Origin: Bacillota bacterium
Lineage (GTDB): Bacteria; Bacillota; Clostridia; Christensenellales; SZUA-584
Assembly: GCA_023436525.1 (NCBI GenBank)
Contig: JAEZIW010000250.1
Coordinates: 1-11,588, forward strand
Reading direction: 5' to 3'
Length of the DNA stretch: 11,588 nucleotides
A model generated the notes under the pieces. That model saw only the letters and a program-made list of their open reading frames with translations, was not told the DNA's origin and did not search any database. Below, one piece after another: positions 1 through 6,754 of the stretch. A program made the translations under genes and the position numbers. The stretch's first letter is position 1; each line of letters opens with the position of its first letter.

Positions 1-564
1 GTACTACGGTTTCGAAGGCGGGCCTAAAAATCCGCAAAGGGCACATCGATGAAGTTTCTTGTGTTGGCTGCTGACGCCCAGTCGGGAGCTGATGCTGGGA
101 GTTAAGGTTGTGGGGCGATCCGCAATGGCATGCGGGCGTTGACCCTGCTTCCGCGGAGACCCAAGCAGGTGACAGAAACGTTACTACTTGGGGTGGAAAC
201 CTGTTATGCGGCGATAAGTTGTGTACAGAGTAGCCTGCCTTGAGTTTTGCGGGGCGTTATTGCGGAACACGCTCTGGGGTGCCATGGCCAGGCGCACCGG
301 AGACGATTGCTGCGAGAAACCCGCATGGCAAAAGAGGCTAGAAACCGGTTTTGTGCTGTCGAGGAAAACTCCTAGACTGTAGAAGTGCGTGCAAACGCAC
401 CAAAGATATTTTGGAGATTATAGTGTGGTCTAAACGGCAATCCAGTCACGCATCCGGTGACGGGGCGTTTCAGGGTTTAAAGGGTAACCGCTTCATCGGC
501 GACGGGAAGTATCTCTGAAGGGAAATCCTACTGGACCTAAGCTGCAAGGTTTATCCAAAATATC
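1..564 (+). ncRNA. ole: OLE RNA (ornate large extremophilic noncoding RNA), 5' end possibly cut by the window edge
   Basis: Large structured noncoding RNA that associates with the membrane protein OapA and other Oap proteins; in Bacillus halodurans it is linked to tolerance of cold, ethanol and Mg2+ stress. The identification rests on context and structure. There is no credible coding frame, the length is close to the roughly 600 nt of the class, the next gene is an OapA-like protein, and tlyA, argR, recN, spoIVB and spo0A follow, as at known OLE loci. Visible helices include 18-22/31-35, 144-150/163-169 (7 bp), a perfect 6-bp hairpin capped by a GCAA tetraloop (385-390/395-400), 441-444/532-535, 445-449/457-461, and an 11-bp helix 405-415/554-564 closing the 3' domain. 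There is no terminator between it and oapA, so it is probably co-transcribed. Exact ends cannot be set by eye. A covariance-model search would decide it. Confidence 0.88.
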
Positions 565-586
565 ACCACCGTTTTTTATTTTGGAG
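554..586 (+). promoter_or_regulatory. Hairpin that can mask the oapA Shine-Dalgarno sequence
   Basis: A 9-bp inverted repeat (TCCAAAATA at 554-562, TATTTTGGA at 577-585) has a 14-nt loop. Its 3' arm covers most of the GGAG at 583-586, which is the ribosome binding site for the TTG start at 593. The same 5' arm is also perfectly complementary over 11 bases to 405-415 within the OLE RNA, so the two pairings exclude each other. The complementarity is seen directly. A switching role is inference. Confidence 0.5.
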
Positions 587-592
587 AATTTT

Positions 593-1141
593 TTGGCAAA
601 GAAAAGGCAAAACCGAAAACTCAAATATTGGGCGCTGAAGGTGTTTGTCATCTCGCTGGTGTTAACGGCGGGCATAAGCATTATCACGGAAATGCTGATG
701 GACAAGCTGTCCGTCATCGCGGCGGCATTGCTCATCCTTATCATCGTTCTAATCGGTGTCGCTTTTGATATTATCAGCATCGCCTTTGCGTCGTGCGATA
801 CCACACCCTTTGTATCCATGGCATCCAAGAAAATAAAACGCGCCAAAAGCGCGCTCGTGCTGCTGCGCAACGCGGGCGTTGTTTCAAATATTTGCGGCGA
901 TGTGGTGGGCGATATCTGCGGTATCGTCAGCGGTGCGGCGGGTGCGGCCATCGCGGTAAAAATACTGGCACAGTCGCCCACGGTGCCCGATATTGTGATG
1001 ACCATCGCCATTTCGAGCTTGATTGCGGCGGTGACCGTGGCGGGCAAAGCGGCGGGCAAAAAGCTCGCAATTAATAAGAACAAACAAATCGTCAGCTTGG
1101 TATCGTATGTGCTGATGTTTTTTTTACGGGAAGAAAGATAA
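593..1141 (+). CDS. oapA: OLE-associated membrane protein OapA
   Basis: A 182-residue integral membrane protein that partners OLE RNA at the cell membrane. A basic N-terminus (MAKKRQNRKLK) precedes hydrophobic segments at about 14-34, 39-66, 95-125 and 133-152. A DVVGD sequence (D103, D107) gives the DxxxD pattern that I recall as functionally important in the B. halodurans protein. The stretch around 59-120 (FD..SIAF, S..K.KRAK.AL.LL, then a Gly-rich helix) resembles the DUF21 membrane domain of CNNM/CorC Mg2+ transport proteins. I chose TTG at 593 because GGAG at 583-586 lies 6 nt upstream. A TTG at 581 is in frame but lacks an SD. The stop is one base before the tlyA ATG, so the two are probably coupled. 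No dxs gene lies between oapA and tlyA, unlike the arrangement I recall for B. halodurans. Confidence 0.88.
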   Translation: MAKKRQNRKLKYWALKVFVISLVLTAGISIITEMLMDKLSVIAAALLILIIVLIGVAFDIISIAFASCDTTPFVSMASKKIKRAKSALVLLRNAGVVSNICGDVVGDICGIVSGAAGAAIAVKILAQSPTVPDIVMTIAISSLIAAVTVAGKAAGKKLAINKNKQIVSLVSYVLMFFLREER

Positions 1142-1142
1142 T

Positions 1143-1937
1143 ATGGCAGAGAAAACGCGCCTTGATGTGTATCTTTTTGAAAAAGGGCTGGCTCAGAGCC
1201 GCGAAAAAGCGCGCGCGATGATCATGGCGGGCGAAGTCAGCGTTAACGGGCAGGTCTGCGCCAAAGCCTCCGTAACGGTGACAGATGCTGAGCAGGTCGC
1301 CGTTAAGTCCAATGATGCTTTTGTGAGCCGCGGCGGTAAAAAGTTGCAAAAGGCCATTAAGAGCTTCGGGCTTGATTTGAAAGGCGTGACTGCGATTGAT
1401 GTCGGTGCGTCCACGGGCGGCTTTACCGATTGCATGCTGCGCGAAGGTGCTGATTTTGTATACGCCGTGGATGTGGGATATGGGCAGTTGGCGTGGCGAC
1501 TCCGGCAAGACAGCCGCGTATGCGTGATGGAGCGCTGCAACGCACGCTACTTGGAGCCGCAGATGTTTGATCGGCCCATCGGCTTTGCGAGCATCGATGT
1601 GTCATTTATATCGTTAAAGCTGATATTGCCTGCAGTAAAAAGAATACTCACGCCGCCGTTTATCATCACGGCGCTGATCAAGCCGCAGTTTGAAGCGGGA
1701 CGCGATCTTGTCGGCAAAAAGGGCGTGGTACGCGATAAAAAGGTGCATATTGACGTGATACAAAGTGTGCTTGAGTATGCGGCGCAGAGCGGCCTTAACG
1801 TCTGCGGGCTCGATTTCAGCCCCATCAAAGGCCCGGAAGGCAATATTGAATACCTCGCCTGTTTTCGTGACAGCGGTGAGGAGGCGGTACCGGACATCGC
1901 CCGGGTGGTGGAAGCCGCACATGAAAAAGCCGAATAA
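1143..1937 (+). CDS. tlyA: TlyA family rRNA (cytidine-2'-O)-methyltransferase, S4 plus FtsJ-like domains
   Basis: A 264-residue cytoplasmic methyltransferase of the hemolysin A/TlyA family, whose characterised members methylate 2'-hydroxyls of cytidines in 16S and/or 23S rRNA using S-adenosylmethionine. An N-terminal S4 RNA-binding domain (about 5-60; RLDVYLFEKGLAQSREKA) precedes a Rossmann-like methyltransferase domain. The latter shows FVSRGGKKL (60-68), SAM motif I DVGASTGGF (86-94), IDVSFISL (151-158) and IKPQFE (179-184). Length is normal for the family (about 260-270). The ATG at 1143 follows a purine-rich gggaagaaag SD overlapping the end of oapA, which suggests the two are translated together. 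The 'hemolysin' name is historical and gives no evidence of toxicity here. Whether it targets one or both rRNAs cannot be told from sequence. Confidence 0.95.
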   Translation: MAEKTRLDVYLFEKGLAQSREKARAMIMAGEVSVNGQVCAKASVTVTDAEQVAVKSNDAFVSRGGKKLQKAIKSFGLDLKGVTAIDVGASTGGFTDCMLREGADFVYAVDVGYGQLAWRLRQDSRVCVMERCNARYLEPQMFDRPIGFASIDVSFISLKLILPAVKRILTPPFIITALIKPQFEAGRDLVGKKGVVRDKKVHIDVIQSVLEYAAQSGLNVCGLDFSPIKGPEGNIEYLACFRDSGEEAVPDIARVVEAAHEKAE

Positions 1938-1991
1938 AAACATTGAACAAACACTGATTCTTTTCGTAAAAATTTGTCCTTGCCTGCGTTT

Positions 1992-2034
1992 CTCATGTTT
2001 GATGTCGCTCAATTATCGATATATCAAACATGAG
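1992..2034 (+). repeat. 12-bp perfect inverted repeat downstream of tlyA
   Basis: CTCATGTTTGAT (1992-2003) and ATCAAACATGAG (2023-2034) are exact reverse complements around a 19-nt loop. A G-U and an A-U pair could add to the stem. No T-tract follows, so it is not a canonical intrinsic terminator. It could be a 3'-end stabilising or processing stem for the oapA-tlyA transcript, or a protein-binding site. It does not resemble an ARG box. Confidence 0.6.
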
Positions 2035-2203
2035 CCTGACATACCGCAATAAGCTGTAATTTGTTAAAGAGACCGTTATTTCGCTATCGCAGCTCCGCTT
2101 CTCACGACTAAATGTGCTGTTACCATGACAAAGATACATCACTAAATCAGAAATTTTTACATAAAAACTGAATTGAACATTGCGAAAAACGTTTGATTAC
2201 ATG

Positions 2204-2232
2204 TTGTATAATTATCCATTGTTATTTATAAT
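2204..2232 (+). promoter_or_regulatory. Candidate sigma-A promoter(s) for nadK
   Basis: A perfect TATAAT at 2227-2232 lies 17 nt after TTGTAT (2204-2209). It would start transcription around 2239, almost at the nadK ATG (2242). A second perfect TATAAT at 2207-2212 has only a poor -35 (TTGCGA at 2180-2185, spacing 21). In this AT-rich stretch either could be chance. Confidence 0.4.
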
Positions 2233-2241
2233 ACTAAATAT

Positions 2242-3144
2242 ATGGAGATGAAGAACGTTGGCATTTACGCCAACCCGTCCAAAGACGTTAATATGCAGGG
2301 AACCAAAATGGTGGCGAAGTTGCTGCGCGAGAGCGGCATACATGTCAGCTTTGATGCCGGGGCCATACCTGAAGGCGAACGGGAACTCATCGACTATTCA
2401 AAAATCGACTGTTTGTTTGTGCTGGGCGGAGACGGCACGCTGCTCAAGGCGGCGCAGACCGCCAGCGTTCACGGCGTTTGTATACTCGGTATCAATTTGG
2501 GGCGGCTCGGCTTTTTAACCGAGGTGGAGCTTGGCGATATCGCCAAGGCCATAACGCTCATTCAAGACGGTGCCTGTTATGTGGAAGAGCGCACCATGCT
2601 GCACGGCAGCATTTATGCAGACGGTGAAAAACGGTACGAGGTGGAAGCGCTTAACGACATCGCGGTGCTCAAAAAAGACATGTCGCGCATGGTGAGGCTT
2701 GAGCTTTTTATCGGCGGCGCGCTGGCCGATTTTGTGGATTGCGACGGTATGCTGGTGTCAACACCGACGGGCTCGACCGGGTACTCCTTAAGCGCGGGCG
2801 GGCCGATACTCAGCCCGAAGCTTGATTGCATGCTGACAACGCCAATCTGTCCGCATTCACTGCATTCGCGCACGCTGGTGGTATCCGGCGATGACGAGAT
2901 TGTAATCAGCCCGGCGGCACCCGGCGGCATTGTTCTTTCGGCGGACGGCGTGCAGCAGACTGAAATACATAACGAAGAAACGGTCAAGATAAAAAGGTCA
3001 AAATATAAGGCGTGTTTTTTGAGGTTTCACGAAAACTATTTTTATCCATTGCTTCGTTCGAAATTTCTTAATTGGGACGATAAACTAAACGTGGGAGGCA
3101 GCGATGAAACAGGGGCGGCAAAGCGTGATACTCGAGCTGATTGA
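2242..3144 (+). CDS. nadK: NAD kinase (ATP-NAD kinase)
   Basis: Phosphorylates NAD+ at the adenosine 2'-hydroxyl to NADP+, using ATP or polyphosphate; cytoplasmic. The 300-residue protein carries the family hallmarks: YANPSKD near the N-terminus, GGDGT at 62-66, an ALNDIAV segment corresponding to the conserved NE/ND motif, and the nucleotide-binding DGMLVSTPTGSTGYSLSAGGP block, followed by TLVVSGDDEIVI. The start is uncertain. ATG 2242 and ATG 2248 are both in frame, but GGAG (2244-2247) lies between them and no SD precedes 2242, so leaderless initiation is possible. About 20 residues after the usual FLNW-like end are read through the argR SD and its first 13 codons, giving a 41-nt overlap with argR. 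The gene order tlyA-nadK-argR-recN is common in Clostridia. Confidence 0.94.
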   Translation: MEMKNVGIYANPSKDVNMQGTKMVAKLLRESGIHVSFDAGAIPEGERELIDYSKIDCLFVLGGDGTLLKAAQTASVHGVCILGINLGRLGFLTEVELGDIAKAITLIQDGACYVEERTMLHGSIYADGEKRYEVEALNDIAVLKKDMSRMVRLELFIGGALADFVDCDGMLVSTPTGSTGYSLSAGGPILSPKLDCMLTTPICPHSLHSRTLVVSGDDEIVISPAAPGGIVLSADGVQQTEIHNEETVKIKRSKYKACFLRFHENYFYPLLRSKFLNWDDKLNVGGSDETGAAKRDTRAD

Positions 3145-3562
3145 AAACTATGATATCGAAACCCAGGACGAACTATCGTCGCGGCTGCGCGAGAAGGGCT
3201 ATGAGGTCACTCAAGCCACAATTTCGCGCGATATCAAAGAACTGAAGCTGATCAAGGTTCAGTCTGAAAACGGGGCTTATAAATACGCCGCGTCAGGGCG
3301 TGAAACAATGGGCAAGCTCGATATTTTCAAGCGCGTTTTTCGCGATACCGTTTTGTCGGTGGAAACTGCAGCGTCTATGGTTGTGGTGAGAACGATGGCG
3401 GGCAGCGCTAACGCAGCTGCCGAAGCGATTGATGAAATGGATATCCCCGAGGTGGCGGGAACGCTCGCGGGAGATAATACAATATTTGTGGCGGTTCGCG
3501 AGGAAGGCATGCAAAAGCGTATCGTCGAGATTCTTTGCGGTATGCTCAGCGCGAAACGATAA
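3104..3562 (+). CDS. argR: Arginine repressor ArgR/AhrC
   Basis: Hexameric arginine-responsive transcription factor controlling arginine biosynthesis and catabolism. The 152-residue length matches the family. The N-terminal winged helix-turn-helix (about 1-52) includes the typical TQATISRDIKEL (36-47). The C-terminal oligomerisation and arginine-binding domain has GSANAAAEAID (100-110) and GTLAGDNTIFV (119-129). In E. coli ArgR the equivalent is GDD, with both Asp residues contacting arginine. Here the second is Asn125, which may be a normal family variant. A strong SD, GGGAGG (3093-3098), sits 5 nt before the ATG, inside the 3' end of nadK, so translation is probably coupled. No ARG box was recognised just upstream, so autoregulation is not supported by sequence. 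Confidence 0.95.
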   Translation: MKQGRQSVILELIENYDIETQDELSSRLREKGYEVTQATISRDIKELKLIKVQSENGAYKYAASGRETMGKLDIFKRVFRDTVLSVETAASMVVVRTMAGSANAAAEAIDEMDIPEVAGTLAGDNTIFVAVREEGMQKRIVEILCGMLSAKR

Positions 3563-3578
3563 AAGGGTTGGGGTTACC

Positions 3579-5267
3579 ATGCTGAACAAACTGGTTATCA
3601 AAAATATTGCGCTTATTGAAGAGCTGGAGGTCAATCTGGCTGATGGCATGAATGTGCTGTCCGGCGAGACAGGCGCGGGCAAATCCATCATTATCGACTC
3701 TGTGAATCTGGTGCTTGGTGAACGTGCCGATAGGGATTTAATTCGAACCGGCGCGCCCAAGGCGGTGGTTGAGGCTTGGTTCAGCGGCATCAACGAGAGC
3801 GTGAAAGACATTCTTTTGGCGCAGGAAATCGAGGAGTGGCCGGAGCTGGTGATGAGCCGCGAGATCAACGCGGCGGGCAAAAATGTGTGCCGTGTGAATG
3901 GAACGCTGATTTCACTCGCCGTACTGAAGGAGCTAAGCGACAGATTGGTCGACATTCACGGCCAGCATGAGCATCAGTCGCTGCTGAGCGAGAAGAACCA
4001 TATCGCGATGCTGGATGGCTTCGACGCGCGTATTGAAAGCTTGAAGGCCGAGGTTTCCTCGGTATATGCGCAGTATTCCGATGTGGTGCGTCGGCAGCGT
4101 TCGCTTTTCGGCAGCGACGGTGACAGAGAACGCCGCATTGACGTGCTGAATTTTCAAATCAACGAAATCAAGATGGCGAATATTGCCGAGGGTGAAGAAG
4201 ACGAGCTGAATGCTCAGAAGATAAAGCTCAATTCGGCGGAAAAAATCATGGACGCGCTGTCTGCGTCGTATGACGAGCTTTACGAAAGAGAGCCCGCCAA
4301 TGCGCTGTCGGCACTTAAAGATGTCAGCAGACGGCTCGGCAGCATTGCGGATGTGGACGAGCGTTACGACAAGCTGGCCGCGCGTGTTGACGAAGCCTAT
4401 TACATGCTTGAAGAGGTTGCGTCTGCGATTCGCGATGACATGGACAACGATCTGTTTGATGCCGACACGCTGGAACGTGTGGAGGACAGGCTCGCGCTGA
4501 TCGCGACACTCAAGCGAAAATATGGTGACCCGACGGTAACCGGGGCATTTTTAAAAAAATCCGAACTGGAACTGAATGACCTGCTGGGCAGTGCCGAGCT
4601 CTTAGAGCAGCTGGCGGCCAAGGCCCAGGCGCTTAAAGACGAGCTTTACCGAAAATCCTGCGCGCTTTCCGAGCAGCGCCGCGAAACTGCACGGCTTTTT
4701 GAGCAGCGCATGACGGCGCAGCTTGCCGATCTTGGCATGGCGTCCGCTGTGTTTTCGGTGAATTTTGCAGACACGGCGGTTATTGAAAACTGCACTTTTT
4801 CAAAAAACGGCATTGATACGGTGGAGTTTTATCTCTCCACAAATCGCGGCGAGCCATTAAAACCGCTGAAAAGAATTGCATCGGGCGGCGAAGTGTCGCG
4901 CATCATGCTGGCGCTCAAAAACATCGCTGCCGACAGGGGCGGCATTCCAACGATGATATTCGATGAAATCGATACAGGCATCAGCGGCCATATCGCGCAG
5001 GTGGTGGCTGAAAAGCTGCAAAACATATCGCGCGGTCGTCAGGTTATTTGCGTGACGCATCTGCCGCAGATTGCGAGCATGGCAGACAGGCATTTTCTGG
5101 TGACAAAACAAAGCGACGACACAACGACAAGAACCTATTTGCTGCCGCTGGATGACGATATGCGCGTCGATGAAGTCGCGCGTCTGGCGGGAGGAGAATC
5201 CGATGCGTCTAAAGCGCACGCATTCGAAATGATAAAAAAAGCCGGTAATTTTAAAAACGACAATTAA
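3579..5267 (+). CDS. recN: DNA repair protein RecN
   Basis: SMC-like ATPase that acts early in recombinational repair of double-strand breaks, on the nucleoid. The 562-residue protein (B. subtilis RecN is about 576) has Walker A GETGAGKS at 29-36, ABC signature SGGEVSR at 435-441, Walker B MIFDEID at 459-465 and the H-loop segment VTHLPQIASMADRHF. A long charged helical coiled-coil region lies in between. I start it at ATG 3579 because homology begins with MLNKLVIKNIALIEEL. A longer frame begins at 3429 inside argR and gives no family similarity there. The SD is weak (ggg/gggg around 3565-3573), and the gene lies 16 nt after argR. The recN-argR pair is a standard Firmicutes arrangement. Confidence 0.96.
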   Translation: MLNKLVIKNIALIEELEVNLADGMNVLSGETGAGKSIIIDSVNLVLGERADRDLIRTGAPKAVVEAWFSGINESVKDILLAQEIEEWPELVMSREINAAGKNVCRVNGTLISLAVLKELSDRLVDIHGQHEHQSLLSEKNHIAMLDGFDARIESLKAEVSSVYAQYSDVVRRQRSLFGSDGDRERRIDVLNFQINEIKMANIAEGEEDELNAQKIKLNSAEKIMDALSASYDELYEREPANALSALKDVSRRLGSIADVDERYDKLAARVDEAYYMLEEVASAIRDDMDNDLFDADTLERVEDRLALIATLKRKYGDPTVTGAFLKKSELELNDLLGSAELLEQLAAKAQALKDELYRKSCALSEQRRETARLFEQRMTAQLADLGMASAVFSVNFADTAVIENCTFSKNGIDTVEFYLSTNRGEPLKPLKRIASGGEVSRIMLALKNIAADRGGIPTMIFDEIDTGISGHIAQVVAEKLQNISRGRQVICVTHLPQIASMADRHFLVTKQSDDTTTRTYLLPLDDDMRVDEVARLAGGESDASKAHAFEMIKKAGNFKNDN

Positions 5268-5307
5268 AACAAACCCTGCAGATTATTTCAAAGTATAAAT
5301 AAACGAG

Positions 5308-5353
5308 CCTCTAACGACAATAATAGCAGCAAGTCGTTAAGAGGTGTTTTTTT
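5308..5353 (+). terminator. Terminator-like hairpin overlapping the spoIVB SD and start codon
   Basis: The stem pairs CCTCT (5308-5312) with AGAGG (5340-5344) and AACGAC (5313-5318) with GTCGTT (5333-5338), with a single bulged A at 5339 and a 14-nt loop. TG and seven T's follow (5347-5353). This has the form of an intrinsic terminator for the upstream tlyA-recN transcription. The 3' arm contains the GAGGTG (5341-5346) that serves as SD for spoIVB, and the T-run supplies the first bases of its TTG start at 5352. It could act as terminator, as SD mask, or both. Confidence 0.68.
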
Positions 5354-6614
5354 GAAGAAGATAATAAGAGTATGCGGAATACTCATTGTGGCTTTGTTGT
5401 GTGCGGTTTATTTTTTACCGGCCGTGCGAAGCTATTCGAATATACCGAATGAAATATACATACAAAAAGGGATGCAAAAGGCGATTGATCTTGGGCTTCC
5501 TGTTCGCGCTGACGTGGACGCGGCGGGCGTGATCAGCCTCTCGGGTGATACGCTCGCACAAGCGACGGGCATGCAAAGCCCGCTCGTGATTGACCCGATT
5601 GAAAGCGGCGACGCGACCATTGAGCTGTCGCTGTTTGGTTTGCCTGTGAAAACGCTTAAGGTAAACGTCAGCGATGAGGTGATGGTGATTCCCGGGGGCC
5701 AGAGTATCGGCGTGACGCTGTATACAAACGGCGCGCTGGTGGTCGGTATCACGGGCATTGAAATGGAAAACGGTTCGACGGCCAATCCCGCGCGCGAAGC
5801 CGGCATGCTGCCGGGAGATGTGATTGTCAGCATCAATGGCGAGACGGTGGAAAATGCCGATCACGTGAGCAAAATTGTGGATCAATCGGACGGGACACTC
5901 AACGTGGTGGTGGATCGTGAAGGAAGAAAGCTCGATTTAAGCGTATCACCCATTACCGATTACAAGACAGGAAAGCTGCGCCTTGGCGTATGGGTGAGAG
6001 ACAGCACGGCAGGCGTGGGCACGCTGACGTTTATCGATCCGAATAAACGGTGGTTCGGCGGGCTTGGGCATGCCATTTGCGATTTGGATACCGGCAGCGT
6101 TCTGAGCGTTAAGGAAGGCGAGATCTACTACTCCGAAGTGATACAAATCAATAAGGGCGAGAACGGCGTCCCCGGCGAAATCAAGGGTTATTTCTCCAGC
6201 GCCTCAGGCAACATGGGATTGATACTCAAAAACACGGATTACGGTATTTACGGCACTTTGTACGATAACGTCAAGCTGGATGAATTGGCCGAGCCGATTG
6301 CGGTGGCCCGGCCCGACGAGGTGGTGCTGGGCCCGGCCAAAATTCTGTCTACCATTGATCACGAAGGTGTGAAGGAATTTGACTGTGAAATCATAAAAAT
6401 CAACAATCAGAGCACGCCGGAGCAGAAGAGCTTGGTTGTTCGCGTAACAGATAAAGAACTGCTGGAAAAAACGGGCGGAATCGTTCAGGGGATGAGCGGC
6501 AGCCCGATTATTCAAAATGGAAAGCTTGTCGGCGCGGTTACACATGTTTTCGTCAACAACCCCACCAAGGGCTACGGCCTGTTTGCTGACTGGATGCTCC
6601 AACAAACAGAATAA
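5352..6614 (+). CDS. spoIVB: Stage IV sporulation protein B, PDZ-containing S55 serine peptidase
   Basis: Forespore-made signalling protease. In Bacillus it crosses into the intermembrane space and cleaves SpoIVFA (with CtpB), releasing SpoIVFB to process pro-sigma-K. The protein is 420 residues (B. subtilis 425). A single N-terminal membrane or signal-anchor helix lies at about 4-22. A PDZ domain (about 114-205) includes AREAGMLPGDVIVSINGE. The S55 peptidase domain shows GLGHAICD with the likely catalytic His240, and GMSGSPI with the likely nucleophile Ser382, followed by GAVTHVFVNNPTKGYGLFADWML. The start is TTG 5352, because GAGGTG lies 5 nt upstream and the MKKI...hydrophobic leader follows. 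The SD is inside a terminator-like hairpin. I found no convincing sigma-F/G promoter. SpoIVB followed by Spo0A is the usual order. Confidence 0.95.
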   Translation: MKKIIRVCGILIVALLCAVYFLPAVRSYSNIPNEIYIQKGMQKAIDLGLPVRADVDAAGVISLSGDTLAQATGMQSPLVIDPIESGDATIELSLFGLPVKTLKVNVSDEVMVIPGGQSIGVTLYTNGALVVGITGIEMENGSTANPAREAGMLPGDVIVSINGETVENADHVSKIVDQSDGTLNVVVDREGRKLDLSVSPITDYKTGKLRLGVWVRDSTAGVGTLTFIDPNKRWFGGLGHAICDLDTGSVLSVKEGEIYYSEVIQINKGENGVPGEIKGYFSSASGNMGLILKNTDYGIYGTLYDNVKLDELAEPIAVARPDEVVLGPAKILSTIDHEGVKEFDCEIIKINNQSTPEQKSLVVRVTDKELLEKTGGIVQGMSGSPIIQNGKLVGAVTHVFVNNPTKGYGLFADWMLQQTE

Positions 6615-6616
6615 AT

Positions 6617-6623
6617 TGTCGAA
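6617..6623 (+). promoter_or_regulatory. Spo0A-binding 0A box upstream of spo0A
   Basis: TGTCGAA, just after the spoIVB stop codon, matches the 0A-box consensus (TGNCGAA). It lies about 50 bases upstream of the sigma-H-type -35. Autoregulation of spo0A through 0A boxes is established in Bacillus. Here it is inferred from motif and place. Confidence 0.55.
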
Positions 6624-6642
6624 AATTGTAGCAATATGGGAT

Positions 6643-6664
6643 ATTGTAAATTTATTGTTACAAT
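6643..6664 (+). repeat. Short AT-rich inverted repeat in the spo0A upstream region
   Basis: ATTGTAA (6643-6649) and TTACAAT (6658-6664) are perfect arms around an 8-nt spacer. They lie between the 0A box and the sigma-H-type promoter. A dyad operator is as likely as an RNA hairpin. As a terminator it would be weak, because the stem is AT-rich and the T-run begins 8 nt after it. Confidence 0.4.
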
Positions 6665-6666
6665 TA

Positions 6667-6696
6667 AAAGGGTTTTTTTGCTGTCGTGTTGAATAG
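6667..6696 (+). promoter_or_regulatory. Sigma-H-type promoter for spo0A
   Basis: AAAGGGTTT (6667-6675) matches the sigma-H -35 consensus RnAGGAwWW with one mismatch. GTTGAATAG (6688-6696) matches the -10 RnnGAATww with one mismatch. The spacer is 12 nt, within the usual 11-12. In B. subtilis spo0A has such a promoter (Ps) here. Transcription would start near 6703, giving a leader of about 50 nt. Confidence 0.55.
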
Positions 6697-6754
6697 CTAA
6701 GTGCTATTATTCAGGCCACCAAATACACTTATTAATAGAAGGGCAGGCGGAAAA

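Larger units (their letters stand above)
1938..2241. other. AT-rich intergenic gap between tlyA and nadK
   Basis: No credible gene is visible in these 304 bases. The gap holds a 12-bp inverted repeat and two candidate -10 elements before nadK, described separately. The rest is AT-rich without recognisable motifs. Confidence 0.7.

Noticed and set aside
1..564. Riboswitch, RNase P RNA or tmRNA as an alternative to OLE
   Set aside because: I saw no hallmark motifs of these classes. The oapA neighbour and locus order fit OLE far better.
493..1083. Long open frame on the minus strand across the OLE 3' end and oapA
   Set aside because: It is the antisense of oapA with low-complexity composition. 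oapA has an SD, membrane topology and family similarity.
1547..2012. Two overlapping minus-strand frames opposite tlyA
   Set aside because: They lie opposite a clear methyltransferase gene and show no family features or plausible SD.
3429..3578. N-terminal extension of recN into argR
   Set aside because: The 50 extra residues lie in a different frame inside argR and lack RecN similarity. Homology starts at 3579.
3293..3955. 220-codon minus-strand frame across argR and recN
   Set aside because: It is the shadow of two well-identified genes, rich in Ser/Thr/Leu as expected of antisense translation.
6643..6679. Intrinsic terminator after spoIVB (ATTGTAA/TTACAAT stem, then a T-run)
   Set aside because: The stem is almost all A-T, and the T-run starts 8 nt later and coincides with the sigma-H -35.
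6701..6754. 18-codon N-terminal extension of spo0A
   Set aside because: It starts within the expected transcription start region, and Spo0A similarity and the SD point to TTG 6755.
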